The notes beneath the pieces were generated by a model, which was given only the letters and a program-made list of their open reading frames with translations, was not told the DNA's origin and made no database searches. Of a DNA stretch of 64,000 nt, positions 56,668 to 64,000 are shown in pieces (the stretch's first letter is position 1; each line of letters begins with the position of its first letter). A program made the translations under genes and the position numbers. Source of the stretch: BCD1 sp942492125 (GTDB taxonomy: Bacteria; Bacteroidota; Bacteroidia; Chitinophagales; Saprospiraceae); assembly GCA_942492125.1 (NCBI GenBank), contig CALODM010000031.1, forward strand, positions 496,001 to 560,000, given 5' to 3'.

Positions 56668-57298
56668 TTACCGTTATTGCAACACTCCTCTTTTAAAGAC
56701 AGTTGCTGGCCAAAAAAGCTGCATTTCCTGTTTTTAAAAAAGAAAGTCAGCTTACCATGCCAAAGGCTGTTAAGTAAACCATCCCACGGGTGCGGTAGTT
56801 GTATATTTCGGGAAAGAATCTCATTATTGGGAACTAAAAGATGTCTATTTTAATATACACCATTGTAGCTCAACACAGGATTCCATTTTTTAACCATTTG
56901 TTCCCATATTTATGGGTTCCTTCGACGAAAAACCATAAAACAAAGGTTGATTTTTAAGTAAAAAAAAGCTATTTTAAGGCACAGTTTCAATTCGGCCGAA
57001 ACAAGGTTAATTCCTTCATAAAGAAAGATGTCCTCAGCCCTTCGGACACCCTGTCGACCCAGGATACAACAAATTCCCGGGAACATCAATGTTTAACAGA
57101 ACATCCTCTTAATAATCCGATTATCACGCCCATCCTGACTTCGATTCCCTCCTCCAACAAAATGTACCGTTATAGAAAAAAGATTCACAAAGATTCAAAC
57201 GGTATAGCTGGTGATAACTCCGAGGTATTATTCTATCAACCGGTGGACAGGGTTGTTGCATTGCGTAACATCTCTGGCAACCAATAAATACGGATCTG
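56668..57298. other. Intergenic region, 631 bp
   Basis: Divergent spacer between the beta-barrel gene and the repeat-rich surface protein. I found only short weak dyads, no RNA gene, no convincing promoter consensus and no coding frame I trust. Confidence 0.55.
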
Positions 57299-57820
57299 AT
57301 GAAACGACAACTTCCATTTATGCTGACAGGCATATTTATTGCTTTTTTCTTTTCTTCATTCGGCCAGGTGCCTCAGAGTATTAATTACCAGGCTATTGTT
57401 AGGAACAATGATTATATTCCCATCACAGATCAACTGGTTAGTCTCAGGATAAGCATTCTACAGGAATCCCCTGAGGGAGATCCAGTTTTTATGGAGTCAC
57501 ATCAGATCACTTCCAACAGTTTTGGATTGATCAATATTAAAATTGGTGATGGAAATAATATTTCCGGCTCTTTTTCCGCTATCAACTGGAATGCCAATGA
57601 CTTTTTTTTACAGATAGAGCTAGACCCTGAAGGAGGTAGTGACTTTTTACCTGTTGGAACGAGTCAGTTGATTTCCGTTCCCTATGCTCTGCATGCTCAA
57701 ACTGCCGAATTTGTGGATGATGCCGATGCGGATCCTGCAAATGAGCTTCAGACATTATCGTTTGATATCAGTAATAATGAATTGTCCATTTCGGGAGGAA
57801 ACACCATTACCATTCCTTGA
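57299..57820 (+). CDS. N-terminal part of repeat-rich secreted surface protein (ends at in-frame TGA)
   Basis: 173 codons with a signal peptide (MKRQLPFMLTGIFIAFFFSSFGQ). The domain QVPQSINYQAIVRNNDYIPI...FVDDADADPANELQTL is the common N-terminal module of Bacteroidota tail-fibre-like surface proteins, running directly into the repeats. The frame stops at TGA 57818-57820 (ITIP-stop-GGTDADPDP), after which the same reading frame continues, open, to 60790. The expected sequence would be ITIPGGGTDADPDP (GGA for TGA). So this is the 5' piece of a single gene of about 1160 codons, and the stop is one substitution away from sense. Confidence 0.85.
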   Translation: MKRQLPFMLTGIFIAFFFSSFGQVPQSINYQAIVRNNDYIPITDQLVSLRISILQESPEGDPVFMESHQITSNSFGLINIKIGDGNNISGSFSAINWNANDFFLQIELDPEGGSDFLPVGTSQLISVPYALHAQTAEFVDDADADPANELQTLSFDISNNELSISGGNTITIP

Positions 57821-57823
57821 GGA

Positions 57824-58380
57824 GGTACGGATGCGGATCCTGATCCGACCAATGAGATCCAGACCCTTACCAAAACCGGAAATATCATTTCACTCTCCGA
57901 AAACGGAGGTTCCGTCACGGATGAAGTGGATGATGCCGACCCTGATCCGGTCAACGAGATCCAGACCCTTACCAAAACCGGGAATACCATTTCACTCTCC
58001 GAAAACGGAGGTTCCGTCACGGATGAAGTGGATGATGCCGACCCTGATCCGGTCAACGAGATCCAGACCCTTACCAAAACCGGGAATACCATTTCACTCT
58101 CCCAAAACGGAGGTTCCGTCACGGATGAAGTGGATGATGCCGACCCTGATCCGGTCAACGAGATCCAGACCCTTACCAAAACCGGGAATACCATTTCACT
58201 CTCCCAAAACGGAGGTTCCGTCACGGATGAAGTGGATGATGCCGACCCTGATCCGGTCAACGAGATCCAGACCCTTACCAAAACCGGGAATACCATTTCA
58301 CTCTCCGAAAACGGAGGTTCCGTCACCGATGAAGTGGATGATGCCGACCCTGATCCGGTCAACGAGATCCAGACCCTTAC
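57824..58380 (+). repeat. 102-bp tandem repeat, about 5.5 copies
   Basis: Units start at 57824 (diverged), 57926, 58028, 58130, 58232 and 58334 (half unit). Each encodes 34 residues, for example VDDADPDPVNEIQTLTKTGN followed by TISLSENGGSVTDE. The four central copies differ at only a few bases; a G/C change alternates SEN and SQN (E,Q,Q,E from unit 1 to 4). All plus-strand frames and one minus-strand frame stay open through the array because the unit length is a multiple of three. Confidence 0.95.
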
Positions 58381-60790
58381 TTTAAGCGGAAACATCCTCA
58401 GCATTACTAACGGGAACAGCGTAAGTTTGAACGCAACCACACCCTGGGTCAGCTTTGCAAGTGGCATATATTACGACCAGGGAGAAGCCTGGGTGGGTAA
58501 TACAGGAGTGGCGCCGGGTTTAAAAATGATGCAATCAGGGATGAGTGTTTTAGGAACCAGCAACTCCTCCTCCTTAACCACAACTGCTTTACACTTTGAA
58601 GAAGGAGGAACCATGCGAAGCAGATTATCTACCGGACTAATGGAGTTTTGGGATAGTACCGGGCAATACACCACAGCTATAGGAGGCTTTCCGGGGTTCA
58701 TGGGAACTTATTACGGAGGAAATCCGGTCAGCGCTATTGGACTGAACGCAGGAAATTCAGGATCAATGGGACTTTACAGTTCTTCAGGTAATGTAAATAT
58801 CAACATCACCAGTGTTTCCGGTCAACCTGATGCCGGTCTGATAGACGTTAATTATAGCGGAGCTGTCCGTGCAAGGATGTCCGCCAATGCTGATGACGCA
58901 GGGTATTTTTACTCCTATGGTCCTTCCGGTCTTTATAATACCTACCAGGGTTATGTAGCCGGAAATCCTGACATCGGAGCATTTTACGCGGCTCAAAACG
59001 GCAATTTAAGGTCAAAGCTCGCAAGCAACCTGGAAGATGCAGGAGAGGTCATAACTTTCGGACCTTCTTCTGAAAATGTAAAAATAAGCAATCCTCCCGG
59101 ACTGCCTCAGACAGGTAAAATTGCGCTTTATAATCTCAATAAGCTTACCAGTGTTTTGTCAATTGACGCCCATAACGATGCAGGCGCCATCGCCACCTAT
59201 AACCCGTCAGAATATCTGAATGTCATGCTTTCCACTTACGCTCCGGCATCACCCGACCAGGGAGCGATCAGGGTCTTCGGTGACGGAGATGAAAAAATTG
59301 CCTTACTGGCAAAGGACGAGGGCACTGGTGCTGTCGAGATTATGGGGCCCTCATCGGAAACGATTGTCAATATCGGTGCCGACTTGACAGACCCTGAAAA
59401 CGGTAAAATTGAAGTTCTCAGTAATAACGATGCAAAAGTGATCATGGGCGTTACTAATGAAGGTGCAGGAGCTTTGACTACGAGGGGACTAGCCGGAAAC
59501 AAAACTGTTGAAATCACTCCTCCTCTCGGTCAGCCCAATGCCGGAGGGTTAGGCATTTACAGTCCTACGGGAAATATCAATGTACAAATGGGGGTCACTT
59601 TTAATGATCCGGAGACAGGTACTATTGGAACATTCAAGGACGGGTACCTGATCGACCTGTTAGACATCAATCCTGGTAATGCAGGTACATTCAGCACCTA
59701 TGGCCCCTATGGAAGTATAAAAACCCTCGCTTCCACTTCAACTTTTAATGAAGCCGGAACCTTCCAGACTTACCACAACAATATGGCGTTGACGGACCTG
59801 AATACCAGTAACTCCAACGGGGGGTATATCCTCACTTACCTCAACCAGCTTCCAATGACCCACCTCACCCATAACGGTGCCATGGCAGGAGGGTTGTGGC
59901 TGGCCAATTCCAATAATTTCTATGACGTGACACTGGCGACGAATAACGACCCGAACAATACGGGCGGCATACTCCAGTTGTTTAAAAACGGCAACGAAAA
60001 ATTAAAACTGACCACAAGCACCAATGTAGGTATTATACAGGCAAAGGGAGCAGCAGGACAGCTTATTACCGACATTTCCAGTCCTTCAAATGACGATAAC
60101 AGCGGGTGTATTTCACTCTACCATATGGGGTCCATAAGAACCTTAAACTGCAGTAATCAGTACAACGGTGTGATAAAAACCTATGATGACATATGGCTTG
60201 AAAACGTCAACATTAACGCACTGGCTTCAAATACAAGCCACGGCTATATTTCCGTCAACGACTTCAATGGTATTCCCCAGGCAGGAGCCTATGTGGATGC
60301 AGGAGGTCAAGGTGTTGTATTCGGTGACGTAAAAAGTTTCCGGATGCCACATCCCGAAAAGGCGGACAAGGAAATATGGTATGCAAGTATAGAAGGCCCA
60401 GAAGCTGCCGCTTATGTTCGCGGAACCGCCTCCCTTGTCGATGGTAAGGTGACCATTTCGTTTCCCGACCACTTCAGCCTTGTTGCCAATCCTTCTACCA
60501 TGACCGTAATGATGACTCCCCTTTCTCCGGATTCGAAAGGGTTGTGTGTTACCGAAAAAAACGAAAGCGGATTTACGGTGCAGGAATTATGGAATGGTAA
60601 AGGCAATTACCATTTCGACTGGGAAGTAAAATGTGTTCGTAAAGGATATGAAGGTTTCAAAGTGATCCGGGATAAGGATGAGGCAGATCCTGCACCGTCG
60701 GTTTTTCCAAAACAGTCGAATGATGCTGACGGGGGACTCCCCGAGGCATCAGGCACACGGGAATCCCACCGACCTGGAAAAAGAAATTAA
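57926..60790 (+). CDS. Repeat-rich secreted surface protein, main part
   Basis: Continues the frame of the 57299 gene after its TGA; as an independent unit it could only start at GTG 57926 inside the repeats, without a signal peptide. After the 34-residue repeats comes a long stretch (about residues 155-800) of irregular glycine/asparagine-rich beta-helix-like sequence with recurring NAGxxGxxYSSxGNVNI-like motifs. The C-terminal 110 residues (EIWYASIEGPEAAAYVRGTASL and KCVRKGYEGFKVIRDKDE) form a conserved Bacteroidota surface-protein C-domain. It has no T9SS sorting motif, but the next gene does. Likely an adhesin or fibre; function unproven. Confidence 0.8.
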   Translation: MDDADPDPVNEIQTLTKTGNTISLSENGGSVTDEVDDADPDPVNEIQTLTKTGNTISLSQNGGSVTDEVDDADPDPVNEIQTLTKTGNTISLSQNGGSVTDEVDDADPDPVNEIQTLTKTGNTISLSENGGSVTDEVDDADPDPVNEIQTLTLSGNILSITNGNSVSLNATTPWVSFASGIYYDQGEAWVGNTGVAPGLKMMQSGMSVLGTSNSSSLTTTALHFEEGGTMRSRLSTGLMEFWDSTGQYTTAIGGFPGFMGTYYGGNPVSAIGLNAGNSGSMGLYSSSGNVNINITSVSGQPDAGLIDVNYSGAVRARMSANADDAGYFYSYGPSGLYNTYQGYVAGNPDIGAFYAAQNGNLRSKLASNLEDAGEVITFGPSSENVKISNPPGLPQTGKIALYNLNKLTSVLSIDAHNDAGAIATYNPSEYLNVMLSTYAPASPDQGAIRVFGDGDEKIALLAKDEGTGAVEIMGPSSETIVNIGADLTDPENGKIEVLSNNDAKVIMGVTNEGAGALTTRGLAGNKTVEITPPLGQPNAGGLGIYSPTGNINVQMGVTFNDPETGTIGTFKDGYLIDLLDINPGNAGTFSTYGPYGSIKTLASTSTFNEAGTFQTYHNNMALTDLNTSNSNGGYILTYLNQLPMTHLTHNGAMAGGLWLANSNNFYDVTLATNNDPNNTGGILQLFKNGNEKLKLTTSTNVGIIQAKGAAGQLITDISSPSNDDNSGCISLYHMGSIRTLNCSNQYNGVIKTYDDIWLENVNINALASNTSHGYISVNDFNGIPQAGAYVDAGGQGVVFGDVKSFRMPHPEKADKEIWYASIEGPEAAAYVRGTASLVDGKVTISFPDHFSLVANPSTMTVMMTPLSPDSKGLCVTEKNESGFTVQELWNGKGNYHFDWEVKCVRKGYEGFKVIRDKDEADPAPSVFPKQSNDADGGLPEASGTRESHRPGKRN

Positions 60791-60838
60791 TTTCTTTTGG
60801 ATTTGATTCTTAGAACCGAATAACACAAAATCACAATC

Positions 60839-61318
60839 ATGCGAAGTATCATTTTTATCATAATTTTTGCTGGTGCCATTTTCGCCAAAGCCCAGCATCT
60901 CACACCAATGGTTATCAGCGGCGGCGGATCAGATTCCAACACGGGAGATTACCATCTAAGCTGGACCCTCGGCGAGGCCACTATAGCTACTCATATACAG
61001 CAGGATGTAACCTTGTTGCAGGGATTCCATCAACCAAATTACATCTTTACCCGACTATTGGAATCCCCGGTAAAGGACATTGACATCCAGATCTTTCCAA
61101 ATCCGGCTTCTGATCATATCAAAATTGACGTTGCAGGAGTAAGGAACAAATTGAAAGTTGAATTGTACGATCTTCCCGGGCGTCTGGTCATGATCAGCGA
61201 TTTGGCACCCTCTATCAATGTTATCGACCTGAGTGCAATACCAGATGGAGCATATATGTTAAGGGTGAGTGGCAACAATGGAATCCGTTTAGGTATTTGG
61301 CGCATCCTGAAAATATAG
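60839..61318 (+). CDS. Short T9SS-sorted secreted protein
   Basis: 159 residues with a signal peptide (MRSIIFIIIFAGAIFAKAQ). The N-terminal half (VISGGGSDSNTGDYHLSWTLGEATIATH) is the small motif found before sorting domains in many Bacteroidota. The C-terminal 75 residues (IQIFPNPASDHIKIDV to YMLRVSGNNGIRLGIWRILKI) are a type A T9SS sorting domain. It is 48 bases downstream of the repeat protein gene and probably cotranscribed. With so little besides the signals, it may be a cargo partner or anchor for the large protein. Confidence 0.85.
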   Translation: MRSIIFIIIFAGAIFAKAQHLTPMVISGGGSDSNTGDYHLSWTLGEATIATHIQQDVTLLQGFHQPNYIFTRLLESPVKDIDIQIFPNPASDHIKIDVAGVRNKLKVELYDLPGRLVMISDLAPSINVIDLSAIPDGAYMLRVSGNNGIRLGIWRILKI

Positions 61319-61524
61319 TAGTATTTATTCTTTAATCCCACGATCCTTCGGCTATTGCAGGCAGCAGAAAGATATTGGTATATCTATCCATAGGGCACTT
61401 TTAAAAGTGTCGGGGGGAGGCTTGCTAGTAAAATATAAAAAAACAAAGCTGGAATTTTACAATTTTGACCAACACCAATCGTTCAATAGTTTTATCGGAT
61501 TTTAATATACAAAGTGATTCAAAA

Positions 61525-62163
61525 ATGCGCCTCCAAGCTAGAAAATATGCCCCCCAAGAAGAATTATGGAACGTCATCACCCATGGGCTGGGATTATTGC
61601 TGAGCCTTACCGCACTTCCCATATTGGTCGTTTTTGCCAGTCTGCACGAAACCGTTTGGCACATCGTGAGTTTCAGCATCTATGGCACCAGCCTGGTATT
61701 GTTGTACCTCGCCTCTACTTCCTTTCATATGGCACGAAAGCCCAAACGACGGTTATGGCTTAATGTATTTGACCATTCCGCCATTTATCTTTTGATTGCA
61801 GGGACTTACACCCCCTTGATGTTGGTCACGCTCCGCGGTCCCTGGGGCTGGAGTATATTCGGCGTTGTTTGGGGGATGGCCCTGGTCGGCATAATTTTCA
61901 AACTGTTCTTTACCGGCAGGTTCGACAAAATTTCCACCATGGCTTATGTTGTTATGGGGTGGCTGGCTCTCATCGCTGTTTACCCTTTGGTGACAAGCCT
62001 TTCAGCTCCAGGTTTGATTTGGTTACTGATCGGCGGGGTATTTTACACTATTGGTGCCTTTTTCTACCTCAAACACAAAATTCCTTTCAATCACACCATA
62101 TTCCACGTATTCGTTTTGTTGGGGAGTATCAGTCACTTTGTTTGTATTTTCTTTTATGTTTGA
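61525..62163 (+). CDS. Hemolysin III / adiponectin-receptor-like (HlyIII, PAQR) membrane protein
   Basis: 212 residues from the ATG at 61525; a TTG at 61465 would add 20 non-conserved residues (MTNTNRSIVLSDFNIQSDSK) and is less likely. Seven transmembrane helices. The HlyIII signatures are EELWNVITHGLG (first His), SFHM, the FDHSAIYLLIAGTYTP segment with its metal-ligand histidine and NHTIFHVFVLLGSISHF with further histidines. PAQR family members have a zinc site and may be ceramidase-like; haemolytic activity is not implied. Directly followed by an isochorismatase-like gene (26-base gap). Confidence 0.9.
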   Translation: MRLQARKYAPQEELWNVITHGLGLLLSLTALPILVVFASLHETVWHIVSFSIYGTSLVLLYLASTSFHMARKPKRRLWLNVFDHSAIYLLIAGTYTPLMLVTLRGPWGWSIFGVVWGMALVGIIFKLFFTGRFDKISTMAYVVMGWLALIAVYPLVTSLSAPGLIWLLIGGVFYTIGAFFYLKHKIPFNHTIFHVFVLLGSISHFVCIFFYV

Positions 62164-62189
62164 GTTTTGAAAAATAAACCTGACCGAAA

Positions 62190-62729
62190 ATGCTGCAAAA
62201 AGAAAATTCCGTGCTCGTTGTCATCGACATCCAGGGTAAACTGGCTCAATTGATGCACCAAAAAGACTTTGTTTACCAGAACGTAAATCGCCTGATTGAG
62301 GGAGCGAAAGTATTAGGCATTCCTATTATTTGGACGGAGCAGTATCCCGAGGGGCTGGGAGGGACAATTCCCGAAATTGCCACTACACTTGAAAGTTTTA
62401 AACCCATTTCAAAAATCACTTTCAGCTGTTGTCAGAATGATGAATTTTTAACAGCGCTTAAAGCTACCCGTCGCAAGCAAATCCTGATCACCGGTATCGA
62501 AACACACATCTGCGTTTACCAAACGACAATTGAACTGCTGGAGGCCGGCTACGAGGTGGAAGTAGTGGCAGATGCCGTTTCTTCCCGAACGCCAGAAAAC
62601 AAAGAAATCGGTCTCGAAAAAATGAAAACGGCCGGTGCCGGCATTACCGGTACGGAAACGGCTTTGTATGAATTGCTTAAGGTAGCGAAAGGGCCAGAAT
62701 TCAAGCAGATTTTGAAGTTTGTGAAATAG
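62190..62729 (+). CDS. Isochorismatase-family cysteine hydrolase
   Basis: 179 residues. The putative catalytic triad is Asp13 (VVIDIQGKL), Lys75 (PISKITFSC) and Cys108 (GIETHICVYQTT), in the family order. YPEGLGGTI near residue 52 and VADAVSSRTPE near 140 are also typical; the branch resembles YcaC-type hydrolases rather than true isochorismatases. The substrate is unknown (amide hydrolase likely). It begins 26 bases after the HlyIII stop, so it is probably in an operon with it. Confidence 0.9.
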   Translation: MLQKENSVLVVIDIQGKLAQLMHQKDFVYQNVNRLIEGAKVLGIPIIWTEQYPEGLGGTIPEIATTLESFKPISKITFSCCQNDEFLTALKATRRKQILITGIETHICVYQTTIELLEAGYEVEVVADAVSSRTPENKEIGLEKMKTAGAGITGTETALYELLKVAKGPEFKQILKFVK

Positions 62730-63174
62730 GTAATTTTTCTTTTACAAAAGGGTACACCATTCTGTCTTTTCCCCGGCAAAAGGTGATTTTAATCATTGCT
62801 ATCAACCTGAAAAAATATTAAATTAATTTCAGTGATTTTAGTTGAAAAACTACCTAAAATCCTTTATTTTTACTGTGTCACCAGCTGATGAATTAAAGCA
62901 AACTATTTTCAGAAAGACTATTGTTTAAAACTACTTAATGCCGCAATAAAATCAGCAAAACCATCTTCAATCGTATAACTAACGATTTCTACATTTCTTA
63001 CTAGAACAGAAAGGCAATTTCTTTTTTGAAGTTGGCTCAGTTACTATTCCTTCTCAACAGTAATGTCATTTGTTTTAAACCAAAATTCAACATCCAGTGA
63101 CTAATTACAAAGAGGAAGAACCTCTCCCGTATTATCGTGTTTTTGAACTTTCAGGTTTGATCAAAATATATACC
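62730..63174. other. Intergenic region, 445 bp
   Basis: AT-rich, no gene or RNA recognised, no long inverted repeat. It contains the upstream region of the TPR lipoprotein gene. Confidence 0.55.
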
Positions 63175-64000
63175 ATGAAAAACAAAATTGGAGTTACTTT
63201 TATTTCTGTGGTACTTATGCTATCTGTGTTTACTTCCTGCCAAATACAGCAACCACAGCAGCATCTAAAGGAAATGACGATAACGACCTCCTCGAAGAAG
63301 GCTTTGAAGTTATTCCTGAAAGGTCGCAAAGATTTTGATCTGGCCAGGAATCATTCGGCTATTGAGTTTTTTGATAAAGCCATAGCCCTGGATTCTAATT
63401 TTGCTATGGCCTATGAATACCGCTCCTGGTTAGGGACAGACGATCTTTCCCGGAAGAATGCGAGGAAAAAAGCCTATGCCCTTATCGATAAGGTATCAGA
63501 GGGTGAGCGTTTATGGATTCTTTTCAATAGAGCATGGGCAAATAATGACCTTGAAAAGATAATCAAACATCTGGATTCTTTTTTGGCGCTATACCCTGAC
63601 GATAAACGAGGTAATTATTACGCAGGAGTCGTCAATAGTTATCTGATTAAAGATCAGGAAAAAGCGCTTTGGCACTACAACAAAGCACTGGAGTCTGACA
63701 AAGATTTTTTAATGGTTTATGTTGCTAAAAAAAATGTGGAAATAAAGCTTGAAAGATTCAGTGAAGCAGAAAAATCCATTCAAAACCTTATTAGGCTACA
63801 GCCCAATCAGGCAATACCCTATTTTTCCTACGGGCAACTGTTGACAAAGCTTGGCAGGTTTGATGAGTCGATCGAACAGCATGAAATCGCGCTAAAAAAA
63901 GATGCTGAATTTGACCAATGCTATTGCGAAATTGGACATAACTATATTTTGAAGGGTAAATATCAAAAAGCTCGTGAATATTACTGGAAAACCGTAAATC
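63175..64000 (+). CDS. TPR-repeat lipoprotein (3' end cut by window edge)
   Basis: Open frame from the ATG at 63175 to the window end (275 codons) with a lipobox VFTSCQIQQ (Cys near residue 22). Tetratricopeptide repeats start near residue 55 (AIEFFDKAIALDSNFAMAYEYR), continue with YYAGVVNSYLIKDQEKALWHYNKALESDKDF and later repeats with helix pairs, consistent with a TPR scaffold at the envelope. Some TPR lipoproteins of this form precede a kinase or HTH domain, but that part is not in the window. No function assigned. Confidence 0.85.
   Translation, partial: MKNKIGVTFISVVLMLSVFTSCQIQQPQQHLKEMTITTSSKKALKLFLKGRKDFDLARNHSAIEFFDKAIALDSNFAMAYEYRSWLGTDDLSRKNARKKAYALIDKVSEGERLWILFNRAWANNDLEKIIKHLDSFLALYPDDKRGNYYAGVVNSYLIKDQEKALWHYNKALESDKDFLMVYVAKKNVEIKLERFSEAEKSIQNLIRLQPNQAIPYFSYGQLLTKLGRFDESIEQHEIALKKDAEFDQCYCEIGHNYILKGKYQKAREYYWKTVN

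Noticed and set aside
56881..56930. Short dyad (cccatatttatggg) in the 56.7-57.3 kb gap as a regulatory site
   Set aside because: Only five bases pair in each arm; expected by chance in AT-rich DNA.
57824..58380. CRISPR-like array
   Set aside because: Units are 102 bp, contiguous, translated and without spacers; it is a coding tandem repeat.
57748..58467. 239-codon antisense and 233-codon alternative-frame open frames over the tandem repeats
   Set aside because: They exist only because the 102-bp unit is divisible by three; their sequences are low-complexity repeats with no domain.
61465..61524. Upstream TTG starts for HlyIII, PBP4, GH17 and ATPase genes
   Set aside because: ATG starts downstream fit the signal peptides or conserved N-termini, and some TTGs lie inside candidate promoter elements.
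61525..62163. Virulence haemolysin
   Set aside because: HlyIII/PAQR homology does not imply haemolytic activity; it is a broadly conserved membrane protein.

Overview
The window looks like chromosomal DNA of a Bacteroidota bacterium, most likely of the Saprospiria/Lewinella type (the class is my inference). The grounds are promoters of the TAnnTTTG type upstream of many genes, a type 9 secretion sorting domain, DUF4175 and DUF3857 proteins, a bacterial GGGP synthase, a Bacteroidota-type YbeY active site, a triple-tyrosine LuxR regulator, and GC content that looks near 40-45% by eye. No tRNA, rRNA, CRISPR array, transposase or prophage was seen.

Layout. 1-24 kb is mostly housekeeping. The minus strand carries a threonine operon (thrA-thrB-thrC, the last cut by the window edge), an RsbW-like kinase abutting ybeY, and a very long DUF4175 membrane/coiled-coil protein. 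The plus strand follows with a frameshifted deoC, a DUF3857 transglutaminase-like protein, and GGGP synthase abutting rsgA. An antisense 52-residue membrane protein gene sits between deoC and the DUF3857 gene. Then come a secreted sortilin/BNR-repeat protein, an ABC-F ATPase and recA (minus strand), and a PBP4-type carboxypeptidase (plus strand).

24-52 kb is a carbohydrate-utilisation region. Its core (29.5-47.6 kb, all plus strand) reads as a beta-1,3/1,6-glucan (laminarin-like) locus. It encodes a secreted TIM-barrel glycosidase apparently fused to an outer-membrane beta-barrel, a modular glucan-binding lipoprotein, a GH16 lipoprotein, a sugar-porter MFS transporter, a large GH94-clan phosphorylase (GH149/GH161-like), a GH17 lipoprotein, a GH30 lipoprotein, a second (GPH) transporter and two cytoplasmic GH17 proteins. 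No SusC/SusD pair is present; the fusion protein may take the outer-membrane role. A divergent beta-propeller/Y_Y_Y/LuxR regulator, broken by a one-base frameshift, faces the locus. Alpha-glucan enzymes flank it: GH97 upstream and a secreted GH13-GH31 fusion downstream. Two sequence-related long palindromes sit at the two junctions between the alpha- and beta-glucan genes.

52-64 kb is accessory: a DUF4143 AAA ATPase behind three 33-bp repeats, a frameshifted alanine-dehydrogenase/CEOS-like gene, a serine-hydrolase lipoprotein and a beta-barrel protein, a surface protein with a 102-bp tandem repeat and an in-frame TGA, a short T9SS-sorted protein, a HlyIII membrane protein, an isochorismatase-like hydrolase, and a TPR lipoprotein cut by the window end.

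Four genes carry single-base disruptions. Three are indels in short homopolymers, so consensus error must be excluded before any is treated as a real pseudogene.
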